Shown here piece by piece: positions 33,548 through 41,370 of a stretch of DNA of 64,000 nt. Source of the DNA: Aldehydirespirator sp965204415 (lineage in GTDB: Bacteria; Actinomycetota; Acidimicrobiia; Acidimicrobiales; Aldehydirespiratoraceae); the NCBI GenBank assembly GCA_965204415.1, contig CBDBEL010000004.1, positions 682,001 to 746,000 of the forward strand. The letters run 5' to 3'. Both the position numbers and the translations under genes were made by a program. The notes under the pieces were generated by a model, which was not told the origin of the DNA, searched no databases, and saw only the letters and a program-made list of their open reading frames with translations. Position 1 is the stretch's first letter. Every line of letters starts with the position of its first letter.

Positions 33548-33728
33548 AGAGGCCGAGCGGATAGGCACGCGAGTCCGGCTCATACGGCGCGAGGCCGTGG
33601 CCCGAGCGGCCCGTGAGCGCAGCGAACAAGAGCGGGAATGACACCGCCACACCGCGACAGGCTCTCACCTATCCGCGTGGCCTCCAAGGCTCGGGGACTG
33701 CATCCCCGTGCCCACTCGCTCGGCCTCT
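33548..33728. mobile_element. MITE-like inverted-repeat element upstream of ftsZ
   Basis: A segment of about 180 bases bounded by AGAGGCCGAGCG (33548-33559) and its perfect inverse CGCTCGGCCTCT (33717-33728). Imperfect pairing continues inwards (AGGCACG against GGGCACG). Internal modules (GAGGCCGTGG; CCGTGAGCGCAGCGAACAAG) recur at 5838-5960, and CTCACCTATCCGC recurs at 18268. No coding capacity and no clear target-site duplication were seen. Its right end abuts the TAAGAT box proposed for ftsZ. Confidence 0.45.
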
Positions 33729-33733
33729 AAGAT
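33728..33733 (+). promoter_or_regulatory. Possible -10 box of ftsZ
   Basis: TAAGAT lies about 36 bases before the ftsZ start and leaves a short leader containing the GGGAGG ribosome site. No convincing -35 was found. Confidence 0.3.
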
Positions 33734-33768
33734 GCAGTAGTCGCGAGCCAGGGAGGTTCAACACGGTG

Positions 33769-34887
33769 ATGGCCGATTCTCACAACTACATCGCCGTCAT
33801 CCGGGTGGTCGGAGTCGGAGGCGGGGGCGTCAACGCCGTCAACCGGATGATCGACGCGGGCCTGCGGGGCGTGGAGTTCATCGCAGCCAACACCGACGCC
33901 CAGGCCCTCGCCCTAAGCGACGCCGACCTGAGGATCGACATCGGGAAGAACCTGACTCGCGGCCTGGGCGCGGGCAGCGATCCCGAGATCGGAAGGCAGG
34001 CGGCCGAGGAGCACGTCGACGAGATACGGGAGTCCCTCAACGGATCCGACATGGTGTTCATCACCGCGGGCAAGGGCGGCGGAACGGGCACCGGCGCGGC
34101 TCCGGTGGTGGCCGAGGTGGCCAAGAGCCTGGGCGCGCTCACCATCGGCGTAGTCACCCGGCCGTTCAGTTTCGAGGGGTCCCGCCGCTCCGTTCAGGCC
34201 GAGGAGGGCATCCAGCGCCTCAAGGAGAAGGTCGACACCCTGATCGTCATCCCCAACGACCGGCTGATCGCCATCGCCGACGAGAAGACATCCATGCTCA
34301 ACGCCTTCCGCATGGCCGACGAGGTGCTGATGCAGGGAGTGGGGGGCATCACCAACCTCATCACCACGCCGGGGCTCATCAACGTCGACTTCGCCGACGT
34401 CCGCGCCGTGCTGACCGAGGCCGGCAGCGCCCTCATGGGCGTCGGGTCGGCAACCGGCGAGGGGCGGGCAGTGGCCGCGGCCCGCGGCGCGATTTCCAGC
34501 CCGCTCCTCGAATCATCCATCGACCGCTCCCAGGGCGTCCTGCTCAACATCTCGGGCTCGTCGAACCTCGGCCTGATGGAGGTGAACGAGGCCGCCGAGG
34601 TGGTGCACGGGGTCGCGCACCAGGACGCCAACATCATTTTCGGAACGGTGATCGACGACGCGCTCGGGGACGAGGTGCGGGTCACCGTCATAGCCGCCGG
34701 CTTCGAGAGCGACCGGCAGGCCCACGGCGGCCAGCAGCGCCGCGGCCGGCGGGACCGCAGGCAGACGTCGCGGACAGCCGAGGACGACCTGCAGATCGCG
34801 GACGTGTTCGCCACGGCCGAGCATCGCGATGCGCCGGGCGGGCTCGACCTCAACGACGAGTTCGATGTGCCCGACTTCCTGAGATGA
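33769..34887 (+). CDS. ftsZ: Cell division GTPase FtsZ
   Basis: Tubulin-like protein of 372 residues forming the division ring. GVGGGGVNAVNRMI and the tubulin signature GKGGGTGTGAAP near residue 100 bind GTP. NVDFADVRAVL is the T7 loop supplying the catalytic Asp. A short Arg-rich linker leads to the C-terminal peptide DVPDFLR, the docking site for SepF and other partners. ATG 33769 is preceded in frame by GTG 33766. GGGAGG lies about 10 bases upstream. Confidence 0.96.
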   Translation: MADSHNYIAVIRVVGVGGGGVNAVNRMIDAGLRGVEFIAANTDAQALALSDADLRIDIGKNLTRGLGAGSDPEIGRQAAEEHVDEIRESLNGSDMVFITAGKGGGTGTGAAPVVAEVAKSLGALTIGVVTRPFSFEGSRRSVQAEEGIQRLKEKVDTLIVIPNDRLIAIADEKTSMLNAFRMADEVLMQGVGGITNLITTPGLINVDFADVRAVLTEAGSALMGVGSATGEGRAVAAARGAISSPLLESSIDRSQGVLLNISGSSNLGLMEVNEAAEVVHGVAHQDANIIFGTVIDDALGDEVRVTVIAAGFESDRQAHGGQQRRGRRDRRQTSRTAEDDLQIADVFATAEHRDAPGGLDLNDEFDVPDFLR

Positions 34888-34901
34888 CCGGGCCACCGGT
34901 C
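34886..34901 (+). terminator. Hairpin after ftsZ
   Basis: GACCGG-GCCA-CCGGTC forms a perfect six-pair stem with a four-base loop, starting at the ftsZ stop. No T-run follows, so it may only attenuate transcription or stabilise the mRNA end. Confidence 0.35.
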
Positions 34902-34923
34902 AACCGCCGGAGGCAGTGACCAG

Positions 34924-35634
34924 GTGATCGAGAGGGTGGTGCCGGCGGGCGACGGATTGCTCGTCAGGGTCCGCTGCTCGCAGATCTTCGAGGGCGACTT
35001 CCGCTGCGACCGCGACGGCGGGTCCGGCGCCGGACACGACGAGTCCCTCGAACGCCGGCGCCAGAGGCTCATGAGCGGTGAATGGACCTGGCTCAAGCAG
35101 GTCCACGGCGCCGACGTGGCCTTCATCACCGAGCCCGGCGGCTGTGCTGGGGCGATGGCCGACGGGGCGGTCACGGCGGTGCCCGAGGCCGTGCTAGCCC
35201 TGCACACCGCCGACTGCGCTCCGGTCGTCGTCGCCGGAGGCGGCGCACTGGGCGTGGCCCACGCCGGCTGGCGCGGCATCGTGGCCGGAGTCATCGGCCA
35301 TGTCGTCGAAGGCGTCCGCCGGGCCTCGACTGCCGGGGCGGTCACGGACCTGCGCGCCGTCATCGGTCCGGTCATCAGACCGTCGAGCTACGAGTTCGGC
35401 GCCGAGGATCTGGCCGCGGTGGGGGCCGCCGCCGGCTGCCACGTGGCGAGCGCCACCTCCTGGGGTGCTCCGGCCCTCGACCTCTGCGCCGCAGTGCTCG
35501 GCGCGTTGGACGCGGCCGGCGTCAGCGACGTGGAGGACCTCGGACTGGACACCGCCCGGGGCGGATTCTTCTCGCACCGGGCCCGCGGCGACCGGGGCCG
35601 CCAGGCGACCGCGGCCCGGCTGGAGCGACGGTGA
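34924..35634 (+). CDS. pgeF: Purine nucleoside phosphorylase, YfiH/LACC1 (PgeF) family
   Basis: Protein of 236 residues of the former multicopper-oxidase-like DUF152 family. It has the His/Cys metal site: LKQVHGADV, LHTADCAPVVV and GVAHAGWRGIVAGV. Members cleave purine nucleosides with phosphate. It lies directly after ftsZ and before the YggS gene, the conserved ylm neighbourhood. GTG 34924 has GGAGG 10 bases upstream. The stop overlaps yggS by GTGA. Confidence 0.85.
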   Translation: MIERVVPAGDGLLVRVRCSQIFEGDFRCDRDGGSGAGHDESLERRRQRLMSGEWTWLKQVHGADVAFITEPGGCAGAMADGAVTAVPEAVLALHTADCAPVVVAGGGALGVAHAGWRGIVAGVIGHVVEGVRRASTAGAVTDLRAVIGPVIRPSSYEFGAEDLAAVGAAAGCHVASATSWGAPALDLCAAVLGALDAAGVSDVEDLGLDTARGGFFSHRARGDRGRQATAARLERR

Positions 35635-36338
35635 GCGCGCCGTCGGCGACGTCGGCCACCGTGGCCGAGAGGTACGAGGCGCTGCAGGCCCGGATCGCCG
35701 GCGCGGGCGGGAAGGACGTGACCGTCATCGCCGTCACCAAGGCATTCGGAGCGTGGGCCGTCGATGCGGCCGCGGCATGCGGCATCGCCGACATCGGCGA
35801 GAACTACGCCCAGGAGTGTGTGGCCAAGCTCGCCGAGGCTTCCGCGGTCCCCATGCCCCGGGTCCACTTCGTCGGGCGGCTGCAGCGCAACAAGGTCAGG
35901 ATGCTGGCCGGCTGCGTCGATGTCTGGCAGACCGTCGACCGGGTCGAGCTGGCCCGCGAGATCGGCAGGCGGGCCCCGGGGGCCGAGGTGATGATCCAGG
36001 TGAACATCTCGCACGAGGCGAGCAAGGCGGGCTGCGAGCCCGCCGGCACCGAGTCGCTGGCGTCCGCAGCCGACGACGCCGGACTCCGTCTGGTGGGCCT
36101 CATGGGCATCGGTCCGCTCGGGCCGCCCGAGGAGGCCCGCGACAGCTTCAGGCAGCTGCGGCGGCTGGTCGACTCCCTGGGATTGCCTCACTGCTCGATG
36201 GGCATGACCGACGACCTCGAAGTAGCAGTGGACGAGGGCGCGACGATGGTCCGGGTGGGAAGGAGCCTATTCGGGGTGCGTCCCCGCCCGGGGTTGCGCG
36301 CCGTGCCACAATATGACGCGCCGCCAGGGGATCGGTGA
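35631..36338 (+). CDS. yggS: PLP homeostasis protein YggS/YlmE
   Basis: Single-domain pyridoxal-phosphate-binding protein of 235 residues with the alanine-racemase-like barrel. VIAVTKAFG carries the PLP lysine. GENYAQECVAKLA, HFVGRLQRNKVRML, LMGIGPLG, CSMGMTDDLEVAVDEGATMVRVG and the final SLFGVRP match the family. It buffers PLP and affects amino-acid metabolism. The location between pgeF and sepF is conserved in Gram-positive bacteria. Confidence 0.9.
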   Translation: MSAPSATSATVAERYEALQARIAGAGGKDVTVIAVTKAFGAWAVDAAAACGIADIGENYAQECVAKLAEASAVPMPRVHFVGRLQRNKVRMLAGCVDVWQTVDRVELAREIGRRAPGAEVMIQVNISHEASKAGCEPAGTESLASAADDAGLRLVGLMGIGPLGPPEEARDSFRQLRRLVDSLGLPHCSMGMTDDLEVAVDEGATMVRVGRSLFGVRPRPGLRAVPQYDAPPGDR

Positions 36339-36353
36339 GGCTCGCAAGCACGC

Positions 36354-36359
36354 TAAAGT
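36354..36359 (+). promoter_or_regulatory. Possible -10 box of sepF
   Basis: TAAAGT lies 23 bases before the sepF start. It would give a short leader containing AAGGAG. No -35 match was found. Confidence 0.3.
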
Positions 36360-36381
36360 CTTCGCAAGGAGCGACGTATCG

Positions 36382-36921
36382 ATGCTGAAGAAGGCGATGA
36401 TCTATCTCGGGCTCGGTCCGGACGAGCACTACGAGAGCTACGACGACCCGATCCGCCAGACAACGCCGCACGGCGCGACGCCGGGCCGGTACCCGCCCGA
36501 GGCCGCTCAACCTGGGATCTCGGTGGCGTCGGGCACCGCTCCCGGAGATCCGGTCCTGGGACGCACGGTCCGGCCTGTGCACCTCGCGCCGACCGAGGGC
36601 GGGGCGGGTCCGGACGCGGGCTACGACAACCCGGCGGGCGTCGTGCATCCCGTCGCGCCCAAGAGCATGAAGCCGCACGCCGTCTCGCCGGACGCCTTCA
36701 ACGACGCTCAGGAGATCGGGGACCGGTTCAAGTCGGGCCAGCCCGTGATCGTGAACCTTCAGGCGGTCGACCGGGACCTGCAGCGGCGGCTCGTGGACTT
36801 CTCGAGCGGCCTCTGCTACGCCATGGGCGGCAAGATGGACCGAGTCGCCGACCAAGTCTACCTGCTCACCCCCGCGGACGTGGAGGTGTCGAAGGAGACC
36901 GCCGGGCCCAAGCGCTCCTGA
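36382..36921 (+). CDS. sepF: Cell division protein SepF
   Basis: Protein of 179 residues that anchors FtsZ to the membrane where ftsA is missing. The N-terminal amphipathic helix MLKKAMIYLGLGPDE is the membrane anchor. A disordered Pro/Gly linker follows. The C-terminal SepF core begins near FNDAQEIGDRFKSGQPVIVNL and includes RDLQRRLVDFSSGLCYAMGGKM and VADQVYLLTP. ATG 36382 has AAGGAG about 12 bases upstream. Confidence 0.93.
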   Translation: MLKKAMIYLGLGPDEHYESYDDPIRQTTPHGATPGRYPPEAAQPGISVASGTAPGDPVLGRTVRPVHLAPTEGGAGPDAGYDNPAGVVHPVAPKSMKPHAVSPDAFNDAQEIGDRFKSGQPVIVNLQAVDRDLQRRLVDFSSGLCYAMGGKMDRVADQVYLLTPADVEVSKETAGPKRS

Positions 36922-36934
36922 CTCGAGAGACTGA

Positions 36935-37210
36935 GTGCTCGGGTTCTGGCTCGTCTGTCTCCCGCTCAGACTCTTCCTGTTCGCGGTCTTCGGTCGTGTC
37001 CTGCTGAGCTGGTTCCCGCTCAATCCGCACGGGGCGATGGCCACCGTGGCCGGATTCCTGATCACCGTCACCGACCCGGTCATGGGGCGAGTCCGGCGGA
37101 TCCTCCCGGCGGCGCGGTTCGGCGGCATGGCGCTCGACTTCTCCCCGGTGATAGTGATCTTCGGGATCTTCTTCCTCCAGAGGCTCCTCGCGGCGGCCGG
37201 CATCTGCTAG
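36935..37210 (+). CDS. YggT-family membrane protein
   Basis: Protein of 91 residues with two membrane segments, about 5-27 and 65-88. They flank the family signature SWFPLNPHG and ITDP-like TVTDPVMGRVRRILP. YggT genes lie between sepF and divIVA in many Gram-positive bacteria and are linked to division or osmotic responses. GTG start 13 bases after the sepF stop. Confidence 0.8.
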   Translation: MLGFWLVCLPLRLFLFAVFGRVLLSWFPLNPHGAMATVAGFLITVTDPVMGRVRRILPAARFGGMALDFSPVIVIFGIFFLQRLLAAAGIC

Positions 37211-37275
37211 CAGGCGGCGGCCAGGGCCGCGGGGCATCCACCAAATGCGAGCATGCCCGTGGCATCATCCCCCGC

Positions 37276-38565
37276 ATGAATGCTCTCAACGATCTCACCA
37301 CCGAGGTCCGGTTCCGCGAGCGCATGCGCGGCTACGACTTCGAGGAGGTCGACAGCTACGTCAAGGCGGTGAGCCGGGCAGTGGCCAACGGCCGGGATCA
37401 GATCTCGGATCTGCAGCAGCGGCTGGCTCAGACCGAGTCGCACAGCGGCAACGGCGACGGGCTGAACGAGACCCGCGAGATGCTGCTTCGCACCCTGGTG
37501 CTGGCGCAGCGCACCGCCGACACGGCGATCTCCGAGGCGCGGACCGAGGCCAGGTCGATCACCGGCTCCGCGCAGGAGCGAGCGGCCAAGACGGTCGCCG
37601 AGGCCGAGGCGGCCGCCAGTGAGCGGCTGCGCTCCTCGGAGGAGCGGGCAGCGCAGACGCTGGCCGAGGCCGAGGAGAACTGCCAGTTGATTCTCAGCGA
37701 GGCGAAGCGGACCGCGGCCGCGGAGCTGGCCGCCGAACGCTCCCGCAAGCTCGAGGAGATCGACGCCCTCGAGGCGACCCGCGCCGATCTCGAAGCGGCC
37801 ACCGCCGCCATCCAGGCCCGGCTCGACAGCGAGCGGTCGCAGTTGCGCGATCTCGCGGCCTCGTTCCAGTCCTTCGTCGAGCAGTTCGAGCCGGTCAGCG
37901 ATCCAGGCGACTCCGCCGGAGAGTTCACCGAGGCCGGCGGCCCGGCCCAGGAAACGGAGATTGACTGGACCACGATGTCCGGTCCGGGTGAAATGGCCGC
38001 GGAGCCGGAGGACGAGGCTGACCCTGACGTTCAGGAGGAGCCGGCTATCGAGTTCTCTCTGGCGCCCGGCGGCGGGGCGCCGGCCGCCGAGCAGGACCCG
38101 AGCGACGAAGTCCCGGCCGCCGAGCAGGCCGGTGACGCCGATGCCGTCGAGGACGCTCTCGGGGACGCTCTCGCGGCTGACGCCACGGACCGGCTCACCG
38201 CCGACACGGCGCCCGATCTCCCGCCGGTGGGATGGGCCGAAGAGGATGCAGACACGGCCGACGCTGCTCCGGGCGGCGCCGACTCGACCCGACCCGCCGT
38301 CGCCGAGCAGGCCCGCCAGGGGTCGGCGGATCCTCGCCCCAGCGACGGGCCCGAGACTGTGGCCGCGCCCGCGATGCACTCGTCGGAGACAGCCAGCCCG
38401 GAGCTCTTCGACATCGAGGCCGAGGAGGACGACGAGTTCATCGAGCAGCTCCGGCAGGTCGTCAGCAGCGACGCCCCCTTGCCCGCTGCTGACGCTGCCA
38501 TGGCTGCCTTCTTCGACCATGACGAGGGCGCCGGCCGCGGCGGTAGGCTCGGCCAGCGGGCCTGA
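37276..38565 (+). CDS. divIVA: DivIVA/Wag31-like polar coiled-coil protein
   Basis: Protein of 429 residues. The N-terminal DivIVA lipid-binding domain is recognisable: LTTEVRFRERMRGYDFEEVDSYV. A long coiled coil spans about 35-205, rich in Ala, Glu and Arg. The C-terminal half is long, acidic and probably disordered, ending with a weakly conserved helix. It would mark poles and division sites and recruit wall-synthesis enzymes. The acidic tail makes it longer than typical Wag31 (about 260 residues). Confidence 0.82.
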   Translation: MNALNDLTTEVRFRERMRGYDFEEVDSYVKAVSRAVANGRDQISDLQQRLAQTESHSGNGDGLNETREMLLRTLVLAQRTADTAISEARTEARSITGSAQERAAKTVAEAEAAASERLRSSEERAAQTLAEAEENCQLILSEAKRTAAAELAAERSRKLEEIDALEATRADLEAATAAIQARLDSERSQLRDLAASFQSFVEQFEPVSDPGDSAGEFTEAGGPAQETEIDWTTMSGPGEMAAEPEDEADPDVQEEPAIEFSLAPGGGAPAAEQDPSDEVPAAEQAGDADAVEDALGDALAADATDRLTADTAPDLPPVGWAEEDADTADAAPGGADSTRPAVAEQARQGSADPRPSDGPETVAAPAMHSSETASPELFDIEAEEDDEFIEQLRQVVSSDAPLPAADAAMAAFFDHDEGAGRGGRLGQRA

Positions 38566-38590
38566 GCGCCGCACACGTTTGTACCGCTGA

Positions 38591-38596
38591 TATAAC
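38591..38596 (+). promoter_or_regulatory. Possible -10 box of the DksA-like gene
   Basis: TATAAC, near consensus, lies 39 bases before the ATG at 38635 in an otherwise GC-rich gap. No matching -35 was found. Confidence 0.35.
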
Positions 38597-38634
38597 CGGG
38601 GGTCCTTCGTCTGACGGCAGGACGGGAGCTTGAC

Positions 38635-39162
38635 ATGGCCAAGGCCGACGAGGCACAAGCCGGCAAGACCACGAACACCAAGCCGACCGGCGCCACGGCG
38701 CCGACCAAGAAGTCCGGCGCGAAGACGTCCAAGGCGAAGACGTCCAAGGCGAAGCCCGGGTCCAAGGCGAAACCCGGGTCCAAGCCGCGTTTCGATGCCA
38801 AGTTCCTCGACGACATGAGGCGGAAGCTGCTCAAGGAGCGGGCCAAGTACCTGCACTCGGCCGAGGAGTACCAGGCCGAGGCCGAGTCGCTGCTGGCCAC
38901 GAGAGAGCCCGGCGACGTCCAGTTCGACGAGGAGGGCGGCGAGGGCACCACCGTGGCAGTGGAACGCGAGCGCGACCTCGCACTGTCCAGCCAGGCCCGC
39001 CACACGGTGAGCCAGATCGACGCCGCGCTCGAACGCATCGACAACGGCACTTACGGCTACTGCATCACCTCGGGAGCGCCGATTCCCATCGCCCGCCTCC
39101 GAGCCATCCCCTGGGCCGCTGAGCGCGTCGAGGTCAAGGCGGGCGGCCTAGGCCGCCGGTAG
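38635..39162 (+). CDS. DksA/TraR-like protein with degenerate zinc finger
   Basis: Protein of 175 residues. The N-terminal 55 residues are a Lys/Ser/Ala/Pro-rich repeat (KTSKAK, KPGSK). A coiled coil with RRKLLKERAKYLHSAEEY then follows, and a C-terminal globular part, GTYGYCITSGAPIPIARLRAIPWA. The usual finger is C-x2-C...C-x2-C. Only the first Cys (YGYC) remains; the others are Ser and absent, so zinc binding is unlikely. DksA/TraR-like proteins bind the RNA polymerase secondary channel. The gene is beside lspA and rluD, as in other actinobacteria. Confidence 0.75.
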   Translation: MAKADEAQAGKTTNTKPTGATAPTKKSGAKTSKAKTSKAKPGSKAKPGSKPRFDAKFLDDMRRKLLKERAKYLHSAEEYQAEAESLLATREPGDVQFDEEGGEGTTVAVERERDLALSSQARHTVSQIDAALERIDNGTYGYCITSGAPIPIARLRAIPWAAERVEVKAGGLGRR

Positions 39163-39176
39163 AAGACGCCGCGGAT

Positions 39177-39725
39177 GTGACCGGCGCGGCAACCGGGGGG
39201 CCCGCCCGCCGCCACGCGCCCGCGGCCCTGGGGCAGAAGGGCCAGCCGCGCCGGGCGCCACTCGCCCGCCGCCACGCGCCCACGGCCCTGGTCTCGGCCG
39301 CGGTCGTGGTGGCCCTCGACCAGCTCACCAAGTGGTGGGCGTTGGAGACGCTCGGCAACGGCCGGGTCGTCGACGTGGTGTGGACGCTGCGATTCCGCCT
39401 CGTGTTCAACACCGGAGCCGCCTTCAGCAGCTTCCAGGGCCTCGGGCCCCTGCTCGGTGTGGCAGCGGTGGCGGTCGCCGCGATCCTGCTGCTCAACCGG
39501 CGGCTGGTGTCGGGCCGGCTGTCCGCGGTCGCGACCGGGTCCATCGCCGGGGGAGCGCTCGGCAACCTCGCCGACCGCCTCTTCCGATCCGACGGCGGAT
39601 TCCTCGGCGGGGCCGTGGTCGACTTCATCGACGTGCAGTGGTGGCCGGTGTGGAACGTGGCCGACATGGGGGTCGTGCTCGGCGGCGCCGGACTGGTGTG
39701 GGCCGCCTATCGCCGGGAGCGATGA
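39177..39725 (+). CDS. lspA: Lipoprotein signal peptidase LspA
   Basis: Membrane aspartyl protease that cleaves lipoprotein signal peptides, of which this window encodes at least two. Motifs are ALDQLTKWWA in helix 1, FNTGAAFSSF, GNLADRLFR with one catalytic-region Asp, and VVDFIDVQWWPVWNVADMGV with the other. Four membrane helices are predicted. The basic N-terminus carries an in-frame 60-base internal duplication. GTG 39177; the stop overlaps rluD by ATGA. Confidence 0.9.
   Translation: MTGAATGGPARRHAPAALGQKGQPRRAPLARRHAPTALVSAAVVVALDQLTKWWALETLGNGRVVDVVWTLRFRLVFNTGAAFSSFQGLGPLLGVAAVAVAAILLLNRRLVSGRLSAVATGSIAGGALGNLADRLFRSDGGFLGGAVVDFIDVQWWPVWNVADMGVVLGGAGLVWAAYRRER
39203..39291. repeat. 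In-frame 29-bp repeat, 60-bp period, in the lspA N-terminus
   Basis: CGCCCGCCGCCACGCGCCCG plus nine bases recurs 60 bases later with one mismatch (39203-39231 and 39263-39291). It encodes ARRHAPAAL and ARRHAPTAL in the cytoplasmic N-terminus, so the frame is preserved. Confidence 0.8.
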
Positions 39726-40645
39726 GCCATCCGGGCGAGGTCGTCGGCTCGGCCCTCGACGGCCTGAGGCTCGACCGGGTCGTGGCCCTCGTGGCCGACG
39801 TGAGCCGCTCCGTCGCGGCCCGTCTGGTGGCCACCGGCGGCGTGCGCCTCGACGGCGCCGTGGTCACGTCGGGCGCCAGGCGGGTCGCCGCGGGCGAGTC
39901 GCTGGCCGTCGCCGCGGACCGGCGCGACGATCCGCGCCCCGTCGCCGACCCGGACGTGGCCTTCGAGACCGTCCTCGAGGACGCCCACCTGGTCGTGGTG
40001 GACAAGCCCGCCGGCCTGGTCGTCCACCCCGGCGCGGGGCACGACCGCGGCACCCTGGTCAACGGCCTGCTGGCCCGCTACCCGGAGATCGCGGGCGTCG
40101 GCGACGCCTACCGGCCCGGGATAGTGCACCGGCTCGATCGGGGCACGTCCGGGCTGATGGTGGTGGCCCGCACGGAGCGGGCGTACCGGCTGCTGGTCGA
40201 GCAGTTGCGCGCCCATCGGCCGCAGCGGGTCTACTGCGCCCTGGTGCGGGAGCAGCCGGAGGCGGCTTCGGGCGTGATCGACGCGCCGATCGGTCGATCG
40301 AGCCGGAATCCGCAGCGCATGACCGTCACCGACCGGGGACGCGAGGCCCGGACCGGCTACACGGTGGAGCGGCGCTACTCGGCGCCGGCGAGAGCCGCCC
40401 TGCTGTCGTGCCGGCTCGAGACCGGCCGCACCCACCAGATCAGGGTCCATCTCCGGGCCATCGGCCACCCGGTGGTCGGGGACCCGACCTACGGCTCGGG
40501 CCGCGCCGACGACGTCTTCGGGCTGTCCCGTCCGTTCCTGCACGCCCGCAGCCTGTCCTTCACGCACCCTGCCAGCGGCGAGACGGTGCAGGCGGAGTCG
40601 CCTCTGCCGGCTGACCTGGCCGCCGTGCTGGCCGCCTGCGCCTAG
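39722..40645 (+). CDS. rluD: RluD-family 23S rRNA pseudouridine synthase
   Basis: Protein of 307 residues. The N-terminal S4-like RNA-binding part (RLDRVVALVADVSRSVAARLVATGGVRLDG) is followed by the catalytic domain. It has VVVDKPAGLVVHPG, IVHRLDRGTSGLMVVA (catalytic Asp in HRLDRGTSG) and LETGRTHQIRVHL. ATG 39722 overlaps lspA by ATGA, a common pairing. RluA-family members with the same motifs are possible; RluD is favoured by the S4 domain. Confidence 0.87.
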   Translation: MSHPGEVVGSALDGLRLDRVVALVADVSRSVAARLVATGGVRLDGAVVTSGARRVAAGESLAVAADRRDDPRPVADPDVAFETVLEDAHLVVVDKPAGLVVHPGAGHDRGTLVNGLLARYPEIAGVGDAYRPGIVHRLDRGTSGLMVVARTERAYRLLVEQLRAHRPQRVYCALVREQPEAASGVIDAPIGRSSRNPQRMTVTDRGREARTGYTVERRYSAPARAALLSCRLETGRTHQIRVHLRAIGHPVVGDPTYGSGRADDVFGLSRPFLHARSLSFTHPASGETVQAESPLPADLAAVLAACA

Positions 40646-40676
40646 CAGGACTTGGTCTGGGTGGCGGCGTCCGGGT

Positions 40677-41123
40677 CTAGGTCTCGGAGTCCACGGGCCA
40701 GGGCGCCTCGCCCTGAGCCATCTTCGTGATCTGGGCCAGGCTGAAGGAGTCCAAGAACCGCCGCATGTGCGAGCCCGACGCCGACCAGATCGCGAGCAGC
40801 ACGCACTGGCCCTCGTGGTCGCAGGCGCCGTCGGTGTGGGGCTCGCGGAAGTCGCCCGCCGCGATGGGTCCGTCCACCGCCCGCACGATGTCCGACAGCC
40901 TTATGTCGGCGGGATCGCGGGCCAGAACGTACCCGCCGCCGACGCCCCGCTTCGAGCGCACCAGGCCGGCGCCCTTCAGCGCCAGGAGTATCTGCTCCAG
41001 GTAGGGCTGGGGCAGACCGGTGCGCTCGGCGATCTCCCGCACCGAGGTCGGCGCGTGGTCGCTGTGCAGCGCGAGGGACAGCAGGGCCCGGGACGCGTAG
41101 TCGCCCCGTGTCGACACCCTCAC
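40677..41123 (-). CDS. Rrf2-family transcriptional regulator
   Basis: Winged-helix regulator of 148 residues. The N-terminus VRVSTRGDYASRALLSLAL matches the Rrf2 start. The recognition part is IAERTGLPQPYLEQILLALKGAGLVRSKRGVGGGY. The presumed Fe-S segment is CDHEGQC: two cysteines five residues apart, with the third family cysteine replaced, so cluster ligation may differ from IscR/NsrR. The start is GTG 41123, the last restart of a 56-bp mini-ORF array; GTG 41117 is an internal alternative. Convergent with rluD. Confidence 0.82.
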   Translation of the reverse strand: MRVSTRGDYASRALLSLALHSDHAPTSVREIAERTGLPQPYLEQILLALKGAGLVRSKRGVGGGYVLARDPADIRLSDIVRAVDGPIAAGDFREPHTDGACDHEGQCVLLAIWSASGSHMRRFLDSFSLAQITKMAQGEAPWPVDSET

Positions 41124-41352
41124 GGCCGGGTCCCCGCGCCGGCGCCACCGGCACCGTCGCCCCGTGTCGACACCCTCACGGCCGGGTCCCCGCGCCGGCG
41201 CCAGCGGCACCGTCGCCCCGTGTGGACGCCCTCACGGCTGGGCCGCGGCGGCCCGCAGGCCAGTCCGGCGCCCGCGTGTCGACACCCTCATTGGCTGCTC
41301 CCGGCAGGAGGAGACCCTCGCCCAGACGGCTCCCGCGTGCCGGCACCTTCAT
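41116..41352 (-). repeat. 56-bp leader array with three coupled 19-codon mini-ORFs upstream of rrf2
   Basis: Read on the minus strand, starts at 41291 (ATG), 41235 (GTG), 41179 (GTG) and 41123 (GTG, the true gene) are exactly 56 bases apart. Each of the first three opens a 60-base ORF (19 residues plus stop) whose TGA overlaps the next start as GTGA. Each mini-ORF begins like the regulator (V/M-R-V/A-S-T-R-G) and continues as a Gly/Ala-rich tail ending P-stop. The two inner copies are nearly identical, and the 41291 copy is diverged. A fifth, more degenerate copy starts at ATG 41352, 61 bases further, and is out of the chain. The array lies on the strand opposite the 41371 gene. Confidence 0.9.
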
Positions 41353-41370
41353 GATGGCATCCTAGATGGC

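Noticed and set aside
33613..33768. Longer FtsZ starting at ATG 33613
   Set aside because: That stretch is the intergenic element; a ribosome site and the conserved N-terminus place the start at 33766/33769.
41116..41352. CRISPR or protein-repeat region
   Set aside because: The 56-bp units are contiguous and are explained by the overlapping mini-ORF chain before rrf2.
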